Shown: one piece after another, positions 21,553-31,500 of the stretch | Numbering within the stretch: position 1 is the first letter of the stretch | How the letters are laid out: every line of letters begins with the position of its first letter | NCBI GenBank assembly: GCA_963575745.1 | Contig: CAUYUJ010015030.1 | Span: 165,001 to 229,000, forward strand | Source: Prorocentrum cordatum | Taxonomy: Eukaryota; Sar; Dinophyceae; Prorocentrales; Prorocentraceae | Length of the DNA: 64,000 nt | Direction: 5' to 3' | Notes under the pieces: model-generated | Database searches by the model: none | What the model was told of the DNA's origin: nothing | What the model saw: only the letters and a program-made list of their open reading frames with translations | Translations under genes and position numbers: made by a program

Positions 21553-22698
21553 TCACGGGACCATTCGCTGCCTAGCCATGGTCACCTCAACAGCCCACTC
21601 GTCGAAGATCTCCTGAAGTAGACGGCGCCCTCCTCGCAATCGATACCGCTGAGAGGCCCAACTCTGATAGGCATACTGCGGGTCCCAGACCACCAGACGC
21701 CTATCTTCTCCGCGATCCACCGGCAGACCAGGAGGGCCCAAGGCAGCACGTCCCACGACGTTGCTCCACGTAGAAGTCTCCAAGCTCCGAACAGACAAAC
21801 ACCAATGCCAGAACGTGGTCATTGACGCCCTCTCCTCTTCGTCGAGCTTCGGCACCCGACGTGGCGCTTGAGGTAGCTGCTCGCGACAAGGCCCACGGAG
21901 CTCAGCATCGCCAGGCAGGGGCACCCGACTGAGCTCGCGTGGGGCAGCGGGAAGAAGATCAGCATCCCCAGGTAGATGCCCACGACGAAGCACTTGAGGC
22001 CCAGGACGAGGTTCATCTTCAGGAAACGGCTCTCGTCGAAGTTCAGCAGCAGGGAGAAACCCACGGCGATGCCCATCATCCTCAGGTCGATGCTCTCGGC
22101 CTCGCTCTTGGGGCGCCCCGTCATCAGGAAGGTGCTCTCGACAGGACCTACGAATCTCAGCATCACCAGGAAGGCGCGCACGACAGAGCTCACGAGGTGC
22201 ATGAGGCTCGCAACGAAGTTCATCATCAGGAGGCTGCTCACGACGCGACTCGGCTTCAGGAAGAACCGCGCTTCGATGTCCTCTATCATCAGGTGAATGA
22301 TCACGACCACTCGCATGCTGCGCCGCCTCCTCAGGAAAAGCAGCAGGTAGAGACTCCCGTCCGCGCTCACGAATCGCACCATCCTCAGGTAGCTGCCCGC
22401 GACAGTGCCCACGAAGCTCACCATCGCCAGGAAGGCGCACACGACTGGGCTCCCGAGGGGCATCAGGAAGATGACCACCATCCTCAGGTAGATGCTGGCG
22501 CCGAGGCACAGGAGGCTCGCGTCGAAGTTCATCATCAGGAAACTGCTCACGACGAAACTCGGCTTCGGGAAGGAGCGCACGAAGGCGAAGATAGGTACGT
22601 CGTCGAAGCCACCGTCGCCGACGAGTTCGAGAGATTGCGAGTCCAGGGGGGCGAGGACGGCCGCCGTCCGCGAGACGCTCGGCAGCCGCATCCATCAT
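21553..22698 (-). CDS. Repeat-encoded protein with unique C-terminus, possible LINE ORF1
   Basis: A 381-codon minus frame. About 270 residues are a degenerate tandem repeat built on words such as LPGDAELRG, REQLPDD and PDDELRRE. The last 90 residues are unique and protein-like (MTTFWHWCLSVRSLETSTW, WASQRYRLRGGRRLLQEIF), ending at 21553. The repeat is also open in the other two minus frames and on plus, so openness alone is weak evidence; the unique tail is what supports this frame. It lies directly upstream of the LINE endonuclease on the same strand, the place of ORF1, hence the tentative call. GTG/ATG start not resolved. Confidence 0.4.
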   Translation of the reverse strand: MMDAAAERLADGGRPRPPGLAISRTRRRRWLRRRTYLRLRALLPEAEFRREQFPDDELRREPPVPRRQHLPEDGGHLPDAPREPSRVRLPGDGELRGHCRGQLPEDGAIRERGRESLPAAFPEEAAQHASGRDHSPDDRGHRSAVLPEAESRREQPPDDELRCEPHAPRELCRARLPGDAEIRRSCREHLPDDGAPQERGREHRPEDDGHRRGFLPAAELRREPFPEDEPRPGPQVLRRGHLPGDADLLPAAPRELSRVPLPGDAELRGPCREQLPQAPRRVPKLDEEERASMTTFWHWCLSVRSLETSTWSNVVGRAALGPPGLPVDRGEDRRLVVWDPQYAYQSWASQRYRLRGGRRLLQEIFDEWAVEVTMARQRMVP

Positions 22699-22911
22699 CC
22701 GCGGGGGGGGAGGCGGAGAGGGAAATGTAGGGTACAGTAAGCAGGAGATGCCCCGAGGTGGGTGGGAGAAGGCTTCAGGCGAAGGGGTCTGACCTCCAAG
22801 TCATCGGAGCAGGCAGCCCCGCCAAACCTCAGGCCTGAGCAGAAGGGGCTTAGGAGGAGGAGGAGGAGGAGGAGGAGGAGGAGGAGGAGGAGGAGGAGGA
22901 GGAGGAGGGTG
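22699..22911. repeat. GGA microsatellite at divergent zone
   Basis: Uninterrupted (GGA)n at about 22853-22906. The flanks have no gene. Confidence 0.8.
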
Positions 22912-23112
22912 TGGGCGGTGGTGGAGGGAGGACTGCGCTTTTTCGCCGTGCTCGGCCTGCGGGGGCCCTCGCCTCGCCCCGGGGCCGCCATGCGCTCCAA
23001 GACACAGAAGATCTCCCCTACGACAAATGGCCACGCCTGCTATGCCCTGCGCCATGGCCAGCATAGACGCCGCGCTCGGGGACCACCCCCTGCGCACCCC
23101 CTATGGTGTCGA
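22912..23112 (+). repeat. Dispersed repeat copy 2
   Basis: Colinear inverted copy of the 12337-12612 repeat: GGAGGACTGCGCTTTTTCGC, then CCCCGGGGCCGCCATGCGCT, then GACCACCCCCTGCGCACCCC. Confidence 0.7.
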
Positions 23113-23225
23113 GTAAGCGCCACGCCTGCTATGCCCTGCGCCACGGCCCGCATAGACGCCGCGCTCGGGGGCCACACCCTGCGCACCCCCTATGGTGTCG
23201 AGAAAGTGCCAAGCCTGCCGTGCAG
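23031..23225. repeat. 89-bp tandem repeat, about 2.2 copies
   Basis: Units begin CCACGCCTGCTATGCCCTGC at 23031 and 23120, and a diverged third at 23209; each ends CCCCCTATGGTGTCGAG. The period is exactly 89 between the three starts. Confidence 0.85.
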
Positions 23226-24680
23226 TGTGAATGCTACACGCACGTCTTGTGTATGGCATATCATGTGTATGTGGATGATGCGTGTGCGACCGTATCGGGA
23301 CGTGTGCCTCACATGTGTGCCCAGTATGTAGCGCATACGTGTGCGGAGGGATCGGGACGTGTACCTCATGTGTGTGCCCAGTATGTACGCATACGTCGTG
23401 TGTGTTTGTTGCGTGTGTGTGTGTGTCTGTGTGTGTCTGTGTGTGCGTGAGGAGAGGGAGGTGGGTGGAAGACGCGGGTGCGACGCGGCAGAAAAGAAAA
23501 CCATAACCCCACGAAACATGTGGGGGGAAAAACACAACATCGAAAGTCCGGGGCGCAGGAGCGACGATGAGGGGATGTCGCGGGAGCTTCCTCCTCCCCT
23601 TCCTCCCTGCAGGTGTCCCTGCCTCGGATCCCCCACCTCCCCTCTCCTTTCCTGTTTTCCTTCCCTCCACCCGTCGCGATGCCGCCGTGGAACACAACAA
23701 AATCTTCCTTACCCCGAACCCCCACTCATCCTTCTCCATCCCCACCTCGTCCTCCTCGTCATTGTCGTCGTCCTCCTCCTCTTTCCCATTCTCCTCCTCC
23801 TCCTCCACCTCCTCCTCCTCCGCCTCTTCCGCCCCTCAAGAGCGGGCCGGGCGTTCCGAACCAGACTTCCGCACCTTGTATGATCCTGACACTTGAATTT
23901 TTCAACAATTTCACGGATGGAGCCTCACATGTGGGTCACGAACCAGAAGTGAGGTTTATGCACAATGCCCGGATGTCAGGGCACACTGGTCACATTGACT
24001 CGCTGTCTGAAGTCCCAGGAGTAATTCTTTGGCACGACGCAAAGGTAACAATGATTCGCTACGGTGAAGTCCCAAGAATGGTGTACCAACGCTTGCACTT
24101 CCCAACGGGGCACTTCCCGCTGTGAAAATCAATCCTTGCGGGGGCCTTTGAAGAGGGAACTTGTGGCGGGAGAGTGGGTGGCAATATCGCTGATGAGTTT
24201 CGGGTTTACACTGGATCTCCTCCTCCTCCTCCGAATCCCCCGTCCTCCCCCGTTTCTACCCTCTCTTCCTCCCCCTCTCCCCCGCCTGCTTGACCTCCAC
24301 CTCCACCCTCGGAGGGGAGTGAGGGGAGGAGAAAGAGGCTAGGGGGAGAAATTTGGAGGAGCAGGGGGAGGCAAGCCTTCCCCCCACGCGATCCCTTCTG
24401 ACCCTGTGATCCAACGCTTGGAGGAAAGAAAAAACAGATGTTGTGCGTCATTCTCCTCGGCGTCGGGAAGCCACTTCTAGACCCCAAAGACAGTCGACGA
24501 GCGACTGTAGCAAGATGACAAGCCGGCACAGGGGCACGGGAGAAGGGTCGGGACTCCTGAGCGCCCTGTATTGCAGTAACCAAGACATAGGAAATCTGGT
24601 CCTGCGCCTGCCCCAGCAGGGCCTCGCCAGACTCCGAAAACCGGCCTCCGGATCCCTCCCAGGGTCCATCCTCACTGTTT
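23226..24680. other. Gene-poor zone: TG-rich tract, pyrimidine tracts
   Basis: 23226-23450 is GTGTGT/ATGTGTG-rich with a diverged direct duplication of CGTATCGGGACGTGTGCCTC. 23575-23840 is a CTC/CCT pyrimidine tract on plus. 23880-24180 has balanced composition, and 24215-24330 is pyrimidine-rich again. No credible gene. Confidence 0.5.
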
Positions 24681-24858
24681 CTGATGGGCTTGTTTTCCAC
24701 CACCACCACCATGAGCTGGAGGGGGGGGGTCCTCCTCCCCCTCTTCTTCCTCCTCCTCCTCCTCCTCCTCAACCTCCTCCTCCTCATCCTCCACCTCCTT
24801 CCCCCCCTTCAACTTATGATGGTGGTGGTGGTGGAAAACAGGCCCATCACTTTCTTCG
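24681..24858. repeat. Fold-back: inverted ends around a CTC microsatellite
   Basis: Left arm at 24683-24720 (GATGGGCTTGTTTTCCACCA onward) and right arm at 24817-24858 (ending TGGAAAACAGGCCCATCAC) are reverse complements with few mismatches; a CTC microsatellite fills the loop. Size and form fit a MITE-like or slipped fold-back insertion. Confidence 0.7.
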
Positions 24859-26116
24859 AGCAACGTCCGGTCTTGGCCGCGAAGGGGAGCCCCCGCAAAC
24901 CACAGAAGACCCGAGAATGCCTCTCGATGCGCCGCCGCCGCGTCGAGGCGGCGCGAGCCTGCCACAGGCCCGTGGGAGGTCCTGTTCGGGGGCCCCCCGG
25001 AGGCCTCCCCGTGTGCCTCCACAGCCCAAAAGGGGTCGATCGATCGATCGAGAACCCATGGGTCCATCGATCGATCGAGAACCCTCGGCGGATAGGCGTC
25101 TCGCTGCGGCTGTACCCAGGCCCTCCACGGCGACAGCACAAGCGAAAACCGACACCGACCGAAAAATCAAATGGGCAGCAGGCAGCCTGGGAAAGGAGCA
25201 ACGACGCAGCAACGACACGAGAACTGGAGGGGCCCAGGGACACACATACATACACACACACAAATACACACAAATCCCAGGATTCCAGATCGTTTCGCAC
25301 GTTTCCTTGATCTTCGTCTTCCTTGCAACTTCTCATGAGTTCTTATATTTCTGGGGCATTGACGATGAATTGCATCTGTGCGCAATCTTTCCCCCCCTCC
25401 CCCCGAGCAACACCCGACCGAACGCAGCCAACTGCAGCGCAGCCGATCAGACAGGCACCCTCAGGGCTCCTGCTGTGGCCCCGCCCAGGCTTCGTGGCGG
25501 ATGCGGCGGGTCGTGCCGTCACGACTTCGGCAGTGATGTCTGACGCCTCGCGGATCACTCGACCCTGAGCCGTCGGGGCCTCCCGAGAGCAGAGATCGCT
25601 ATGAATCGGCCGATTCTGGGCCACCGCCGGCGCTCACCCCTGAACGCCCGCGGCAGGGTCCCGGATATGCGCCGACATGATGTTTCCAATCCGCGGCCCC
25701 AGGGGCGCCGACCTCTTCCCTGGCCGCGGCGGCAGTGGGGCAAAGAAGTACATCAACTGACACAGTGTGTGTAGGTATTCCTCCGCGCACTCTCCGCCCC
25801 ATGCCTCCTCCAACTGAGCAGAAGCGTAAATTTTCTGCAGCGCCTCCTATGCATGTTTCCCACGAAGGATCGCCAATCGCGCTTCCTTCTGCCTCGAGGG
25901 CCGAAATCCAAGAGCACCGCTCCAATTGGAAGAAGCATATCTCTGGACATCTGGCAGATTGCGCTCTATATTGGCAGATTCTGGGCCATGGCGGCGTTCG
26001 ACCTTGAAGGCTCGCGCTGGAGCTGGCTGCCGCTGTGAGGGTCTCGAACCATCAACCAGATCGACTGGTCGGCTTGGAGGGCTCTGCGTATAGACGCCCC
26101 GGCTGGAACGCTGGGC
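24859..26116. other. Spacer before the retroelement, no gene seen
   Basis: 25034-25085 has a GATCGATC palindromic cluster present twice (GATCGATCGATCGAGAACCC at both places). 25244-25275 is a CACA tract. A phrase (GGCCGATTCTGGGCC / GGCAGATTCTGGGCC) is repeated at 25607 and 25974. No coding signal. Confidence 0.4.
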
Positions 26117-26249
26117 TACGCGTTTTTAAACACACTTTTACACACCCCCTGTAAACGTTCAGATAGCCGCCTCAACTGCTAATTAGGAGGAGGAGTAGCG
26201 CAGTCTCTCTCGTGTTTGTCCCTCCTCCCCTGGCGCAAAGTTTCGGCTC
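26117..26249 (+). repeat. Split direct repeat A1
   Basis: Starts TACGCGTTTTTAAACACACT and ends CAAAGTTTCGGCTC. Identical to A2 (33470-33602) apart from GCTAATTAGG versus GCAAATTAGG and CGTGTTTG versus CGTGCTTG. Confidence 0.93.
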
Positions 26250-26522
26250 GAGGCGTGGGTTTCGCGGGCGAGGCCCGCACTCGAGCCTTCAGAGAGGGGT
26301 AGCTTCCAGCCCCCGCTCGCCCCGAGCCCGCCAGGCTCGGGCGCCGACACGACGCCGGCCATCGGGCGCCCCGGCTGGCTGCTGGTGACCGCACTCGCCC
26401 TCTGCGAGCTGGACGGGCTGCTGGAGGTCTTCGGCGGGCGCCAGCAGGAGGCCGAGGAGATCCTCATCGAGCCCCTCGACCTCGGAGGAGGCGCCGAGTG
26501 GCGAGGGGCGCCAGCGGGATTC

Positions 26523-28226
26523 ATGGCGCCGTGGAGCAGGTGGAACCGCGTCTACGTCCAGGCGCAAGGGAGGAACACGGGGGTGGTGATGCTGCTGGTC
26601 AGTCGTGTCGGTCCAGGGACCTCGTTGGTTTGGACCGCGATCGACCCCGCGAAGCGGGTGCAGATCATCAACTTGCGGGACAAGGCGAGGATGCTGCCGC
26701 GCCCGAAGAAGGGAGTGACCTGGACCGAGCACCCAGGGCTGAATGAGAAGGAGAGAGAGCAGGCGATCATAGCCGCGGAGCGGCTCATTGTGCGACATGA
26801 GCTGGGACAGGCTGGTGCTGAGAGTGCCAAGGCGAACCAGACGAAGGGCAAGAAAGCGAGCTCGAAGGCCAAGGTGGCGTCCTGGTTCGGCAAGGGCCTC
26901 GTGACCACCGTGGTGACGGCGTGGGCCCACAAGACGTGGGGTGGTGCTGCAGCGGTGTTCTTTGTGGGCTGGAGGTTGTGGCGTTGGCTACATCTCGGGT
27001 CCTTCTTCGCCGCAGGATACCACACCGTCTCGGCGGGGATGCAGGCGATCGAGGACCTGGACAACTTCCGCGAGTTCCTGGGGGAGCTGTACGAATCGGG
27101 CGACCTCGAGCTGTGCGCGGCATACCTGGGCTGCGTGCTCATCGTGATCTACGGGATCTGGACATACGGATGCTCGTGCCGAAAGGAGGTCGACTCGGAC
27201 AGCGACTCGGGCTCGGACTCGGACGGCGGGTCGGTGCACGCCGGCGATGACGTGAGCGACGTGAGTGGCGACGAGCGGGACACCAAGACCCTGTTCGCGG
27301 AGTTGGCTCGCGGTCAGTCTGACTTGGCCGACGCTGTGGGCATGCTGAAGTCGAGGCTGGATGTCGGGGGCGGAGCGGGAGTAGGACCTGCCTGCGGCAG
27401 TGGGGCTCTGGCGTCGGAGCCAGGCCCGCCTCCCCCGCCCCCTGCGGGACCGCCGCCGTCCAGAGGAGACGACCCCAGCTCGGCCGAGGTGGATGCGTTC
27501 ATCAAGAAGCTGACGGAGCACGAGGAGCTGGTGCAGCGGGACTCGGGCTTGAGCACCCGAGCGCAGGCAGGGTCGCCCACGCCGAGCTCGAGTGCCGCGT
27601 CCTGGGAGAAGGTTGGAGACCTGGGCGAGCTCGATGGCCCCCTGAAGGACCAGATCGTGCAGCTGAAGGAGGAGTCGAAGAACCCAAAGGAGAGCTTGCT
27701 GGCGACGTTGGAGAAGTATCGCCGTGTGGCGGGTTCCCCCGTGGGGGGGATCAGGGCCCGCGTGGCTCCGACAGTGCTGGCGAGGCTCTACAAGGGCGGA
27801 CGGAGCGCACGCGTGGAGACGCAGGAGTGGCTCCGCTCGAAGGAGCTGCAGGGCGCGGGCATCGCGCAGGAGCTGAACATGCTGGCTCTTGTCCTGGACA
27901 GGATGATGAGCCAGGGGCAGTACGACGAGCTGATCAACTCGCAGGCCGCGGAGGTGACCTGCCTGCGCCTGTACTCGATCTGGAAGGCCTACGAGCGGGT
28001 GCAGTGCAAGAGCGACTGGCAGAGGCCCAAGGCGCAGCACGGCGGCAAGTGGCGCTCCAAGGTCGACTGGAGTCTGGCGGAGGAGTACCTGCGCCTCGAC
28101 GGGGACCCCAACAGCGAGAACAGGGGGGCCGATGACGAGGTCCTGGAGAAGCTCAGGCGGCGGGCGATCCTCAGCAAGCACCTGGGTGAGGTGCGCTCGG
28201 GGCAGCCTGCCGGCGAGGACGAATAG
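26523..28226 (+). CDS. ORF1, Gag-like protein with predicted membrane segments
   Basis: 567 codons from the first ATG. The frame is open upstream to a GTG at 26385, but ATG at 26523 is the safer start. The order is a basic N-terminal half (KRVQIINLRDKARMLPRPKK); a Lys/Ala/Gly stretch; a hydrophobic segment around residues 139-160 (GAAAVFFVGWRLWRW); a second at about 197-217 (LCAAYLGCVLIVIYGIW); an acidic Asp/Ser tract (SDSDSGSDSDGG); a Pro/Gly linker; then a charged helical C-terminal half. No CCHC knuckle is seen. Its place as first ORF of the element argues for a nucleocapsid role. Two likely membrane-spanning helices are unusual for Gag. Stop TAG at 28224-28226, before ORF2. Confidence 0.8.
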   Translation: MAPWSRWNRVYVQAQGRNTGVVMLLVSRVGPGTSLVWTAIDPAKRVQIINLRDKARMLPRPKKGVTWTEHPGLNEKEREQAIIAAERLIVRHELGQAGAESAKANQTKGKKASSKAKVASWFGKGLVTTVVTAWAHKTWGGAAAVFFVGWRLWRWLHLGSFFAAGYHTVSAGMQAIEDLDNFREFLGELYESGDLELCAAYLGCVLIVIYGIWTYGCSCRKEVDSDSDSGSDSDGGSVHAGDDVSDVSGDERDTKTLFAELARGQSDLADAVGMLKSRLDVGGGAGVGPACGSGALASEPGPPPPPPAGPPPSRGDDPSSAEVDAFIKKLTEHEELVQRDSGLSTRAQAGSPTPSSSAASWEKVGDLGELDGPLKDQIVQLKEESKNPKESLLATLEKYRRVAGSPVGGIRARVAPTVLARLYKGGRSARVETQEWLRSKELQGAGIAQELNMLALVLDRMMSQGQYDELINSQAAEVTCLRLYSIWKAYERVQCKSDWQRPKAQHGGKWRSKVDWSLAEEYLRLDGDPNSENRGADDEVLEKLRRRAILSKHLGEVRSGQPAGEDE

Positions 28227-28509
28227 GTTGCGGCCGGAGCTATCGTGGTGTGCTCTGGCCAAGGCCTGAGGGGTCAATCCCCTCTACCACGGCCGCGGCG
28301 GCGAGCCGCTTTCGTGCCGAGCTTCTTGCTGGACACGTCTTTCGGGTGGTGGTGCTACATCGGGCTGGTGAGCTTCCTGACGATCGGCTGTGGGGTCTTC
28401 CACGGCGGCGTCGGAGCGTCGAGGCCTTTCTTGTACTTGGGGCCTCGCGCCGTTCTGTGGCGAGCAGGTTTTCCCGTACGTCGGAGCGCAGGTCGCTCGG
28501 TGGTCCCAG

Positions 28510-31500
28510 ATGCCTACTGGGGAAAAGGATTTGAGAGAGAGGGATCCCTTGAGGAGTCTGCCTGGGCTCCCATTCCCACTACAGTCGAGGAGGTCGAGTT
28601 CGGGCCTGTCCGAGAAGGAGCTGAGGACAACCTGGCAGCGGACTTCGAGGACGATAGCGGCGATCAGGAGTATGGCGACGGGCTGTTCGAATGGTTGGAT
28701 ACATCCATCGAGCCTGACGGACAAGCAGACGTGCCAGACGGACTGGAGTGCGAGTACGCCGCTACAGAAAAGACTGGTGACGGAAGCCTGGGACCTTCAC
28801 GCCGCGAGGGCGAAGTGGGGGACCATCAACGACGGCAGGGCGGCATTGAGCCGCTTGGCAGGAGGAAGCCCGACAGAGTACTTTGCAAAGGGAGCGAGGC
28901 CTACGACGTCTACGGCATCGAAGGCTTCAACGCAGTTGAGGAAGGGCGACCTGTGCCCTCTGAGAGCGGAGCAGGTGTCTCTCCCAGCGCCGGGGACCCG
29001 GAGTTTGGAGGTGGCGGCGATCTCGAGTCTCGCTGGGCGGTACCTCGCAGAGGCCGGCCAGCTGATGATCAAGGGCTCGGGGGAAGTCGACTGGGAGAAG
29101 TACGAGGCGACAAAGAGCTACTCGGACCCGGCGTGGCGGAGCAAGAAGGAGCGCTTGGCACTTGCCCTGCGGATGGCGCAGGCTGGAATGATAACATATG
29201 TGACGAGGGTACGGGAACATGTCGGGCTGTTCACGGTGGCGAAGGACTTCGACCCCAAGACTGGTGGCATTGTGAAGTCGCGGCTGATCTGGGACTGCCG
29301 AAGAGTCAACCTGCTCTTCGTGGATCCCCCGTGGGTGCCTTTGGGCAGTCCCGCGGGCCTCGCGCTCCTAGAGCTGGACGAGGCGGTGCTGCGTGGACGG
29401 CGGCTCTTCTCCTTCCAGGGCGACGTACCGGACTGGTTCTATCGGTTGCACTGGGGTTCGTTTTTGGCGGAGTATTTTGTGGTGGAGGATGTCTCGCCGC
29501 AGGAGCTGTACCAGCACGGGATGGAGCAGGGTGTGGCTTTGCCGAAGCCGCGCGAGGAGGACGTTGGCATTGGGGCTTCGAGTTTGGTCATGGGCTCGGC
29601 GTGGGCGGTGTTCTTGGCCCACAGCTGCCTGGAGGCAAGCTTCGAGTCCCTGAAGGCCCCCAGCTTGACTTACGGCAAGCCCACCCCGTCTTTTGGCCTA
29701 TCGGAGGAGGAGGCGATCAGGTTCCTGCTGATGTTGTACATCGACGACTACATCGGCTTCACCCTCGAGGGCGAGGACGGCGAGCAGAAGATCCTGGAGG
29801 ACAAGGAGATGATCAAGGAGCTTCTGAACGGCAAGGGGCTCGCGGTGCACAAGGAGGCCTGGGGCGAAGGGATGGAGAACGGCCTGGGCCTGTGCATCGC
29901 CGCCACGAGGCCCTACACGCTGAGGATCCAGCCGAAGAAGATGGAGCAGGTCGTGCTGGCTACCGAGGCGGCGGTGTTGGAAGTGGCTCTCAGACCTTCG
30001 GCGGTGGCTTCTCTGGTCGGGCACTGGACCTGGACCATGATGGTCTTCCGCCCCTCGTTTGCGATCCTGGACGCGACCTACAGGTGGCTGAGGGAGTTCG
30101 ACGAGGAGGAGAGTGCTGTGCCGCATCGCTTGCCCGAAGAGGTCAGGAGCGAGTTGCGGGCCGTCGCGTCCCTCTCGGTCTACATGGAGTCGAACCTGGA
30201 GATGGGCTGGTGGCCGAGAGCGTACATGACGGATGCGTCCAACGAAGGCTTCGGTGCCCTGGCCTGCGACTGCACGGAGGAGGACGTCCGACGAGAAGCT
30301 GCCCGTGGAGATGGGGGAGCCTGGGGACCCCTGGCCGAGCAGATCTACACCGAGATCGAGCGAGCGCAGGAGGCGATCGGCGAGGAGGAGGACCTCCCGG
30401 CCGCTCCCACTACGGGGCGACCTGGGGTGTTGGAGCTCTTCGCTGGGAGCTCTCGCTTGCTGGAGGCGATCAGGGAGATGACCGACTCGTGGGGCGAGGC
30501 CTGGGACATCCAGCGGGGCGTGGAGTTCGACGTACTGGTCACAGAGAACTTGGAGCTGTTGTTACGGAGAGTGAGGACTGGCTGGTTCTGGTGGGTGCAT
30601 GTTGCCCCCCCGTGCGCGACGTTTTCGAGAGCAAGGCAGCCGCCGCTGAGGTCGAGCGATCACCCGTGGGGGCTGCCGGACTGCACGGAGACGGACCAGG
30701 CCAAGATAGACGAAGGGAACGCTTTGGCTTTGATAGCAGTAGAGGTGGTCAAGATCTGCCTACGCCTTGGCATTGGATTCACCCTCGAGAACCCCAGGAC
30801 CAGCATGATATGGGCGTTCGCGCCAATGACCGCGCTCTTGGATCTCGAGGGGGTGTTCCGTGTGGAGGTGGATTACTGCATGTATGGCGAAGAATGGAGG
30901 AAGCCAACTACGTTCATCACCAACGTGAAGAAGATGGCGACGCTACAGCGGGTGTGCTTGTGCCCCGCAAGCCGATGCAGTCGGACTGGCCGTGCTCACC
31001 GAGAACTACGAGGACGATCACCAGGTGGGCTACGGTGGACTCAGGTGGCATGTGCTTACCCGCTGGAGTTGTGCAGGGCATACGCGTCCACTCTGCAGGA
31101 GCTCGAGCCGCACTGGGACTCGATACCAGCGGGGGCCCGGCTTCGTCTGCAGGGCGACCGCGGGCGCGTCGTGCGAGCGACTGGGCCGGCCCTGCCTCTG
31201 CTGGGCCATTGGCTGGAGAAGAAGTGGCACGTGCTGTTTCAGGGACGGTGGTCTCACGCAGAGCACAACAATGTCTTGGAGCTGCGTACGGTGGTGGCGG
31301 TGCTCCGACACCTCAGTCGCACGTCCCAGAGCTGGAATCACCGCGTGCTGTTCTTCACCGACTCGTTGGTGAGCCTAGGCGTCCTCAAGAAGGGGCGCTC
31401 GTCTGCCAAGGACCTCTTGCACCTGGCGAGGATCGGCGGCATCATCCAGATGGTTTGCAGGATCCGCGGGTATTTCAGGTGGGTGCCGAGCGAGCTCAAC

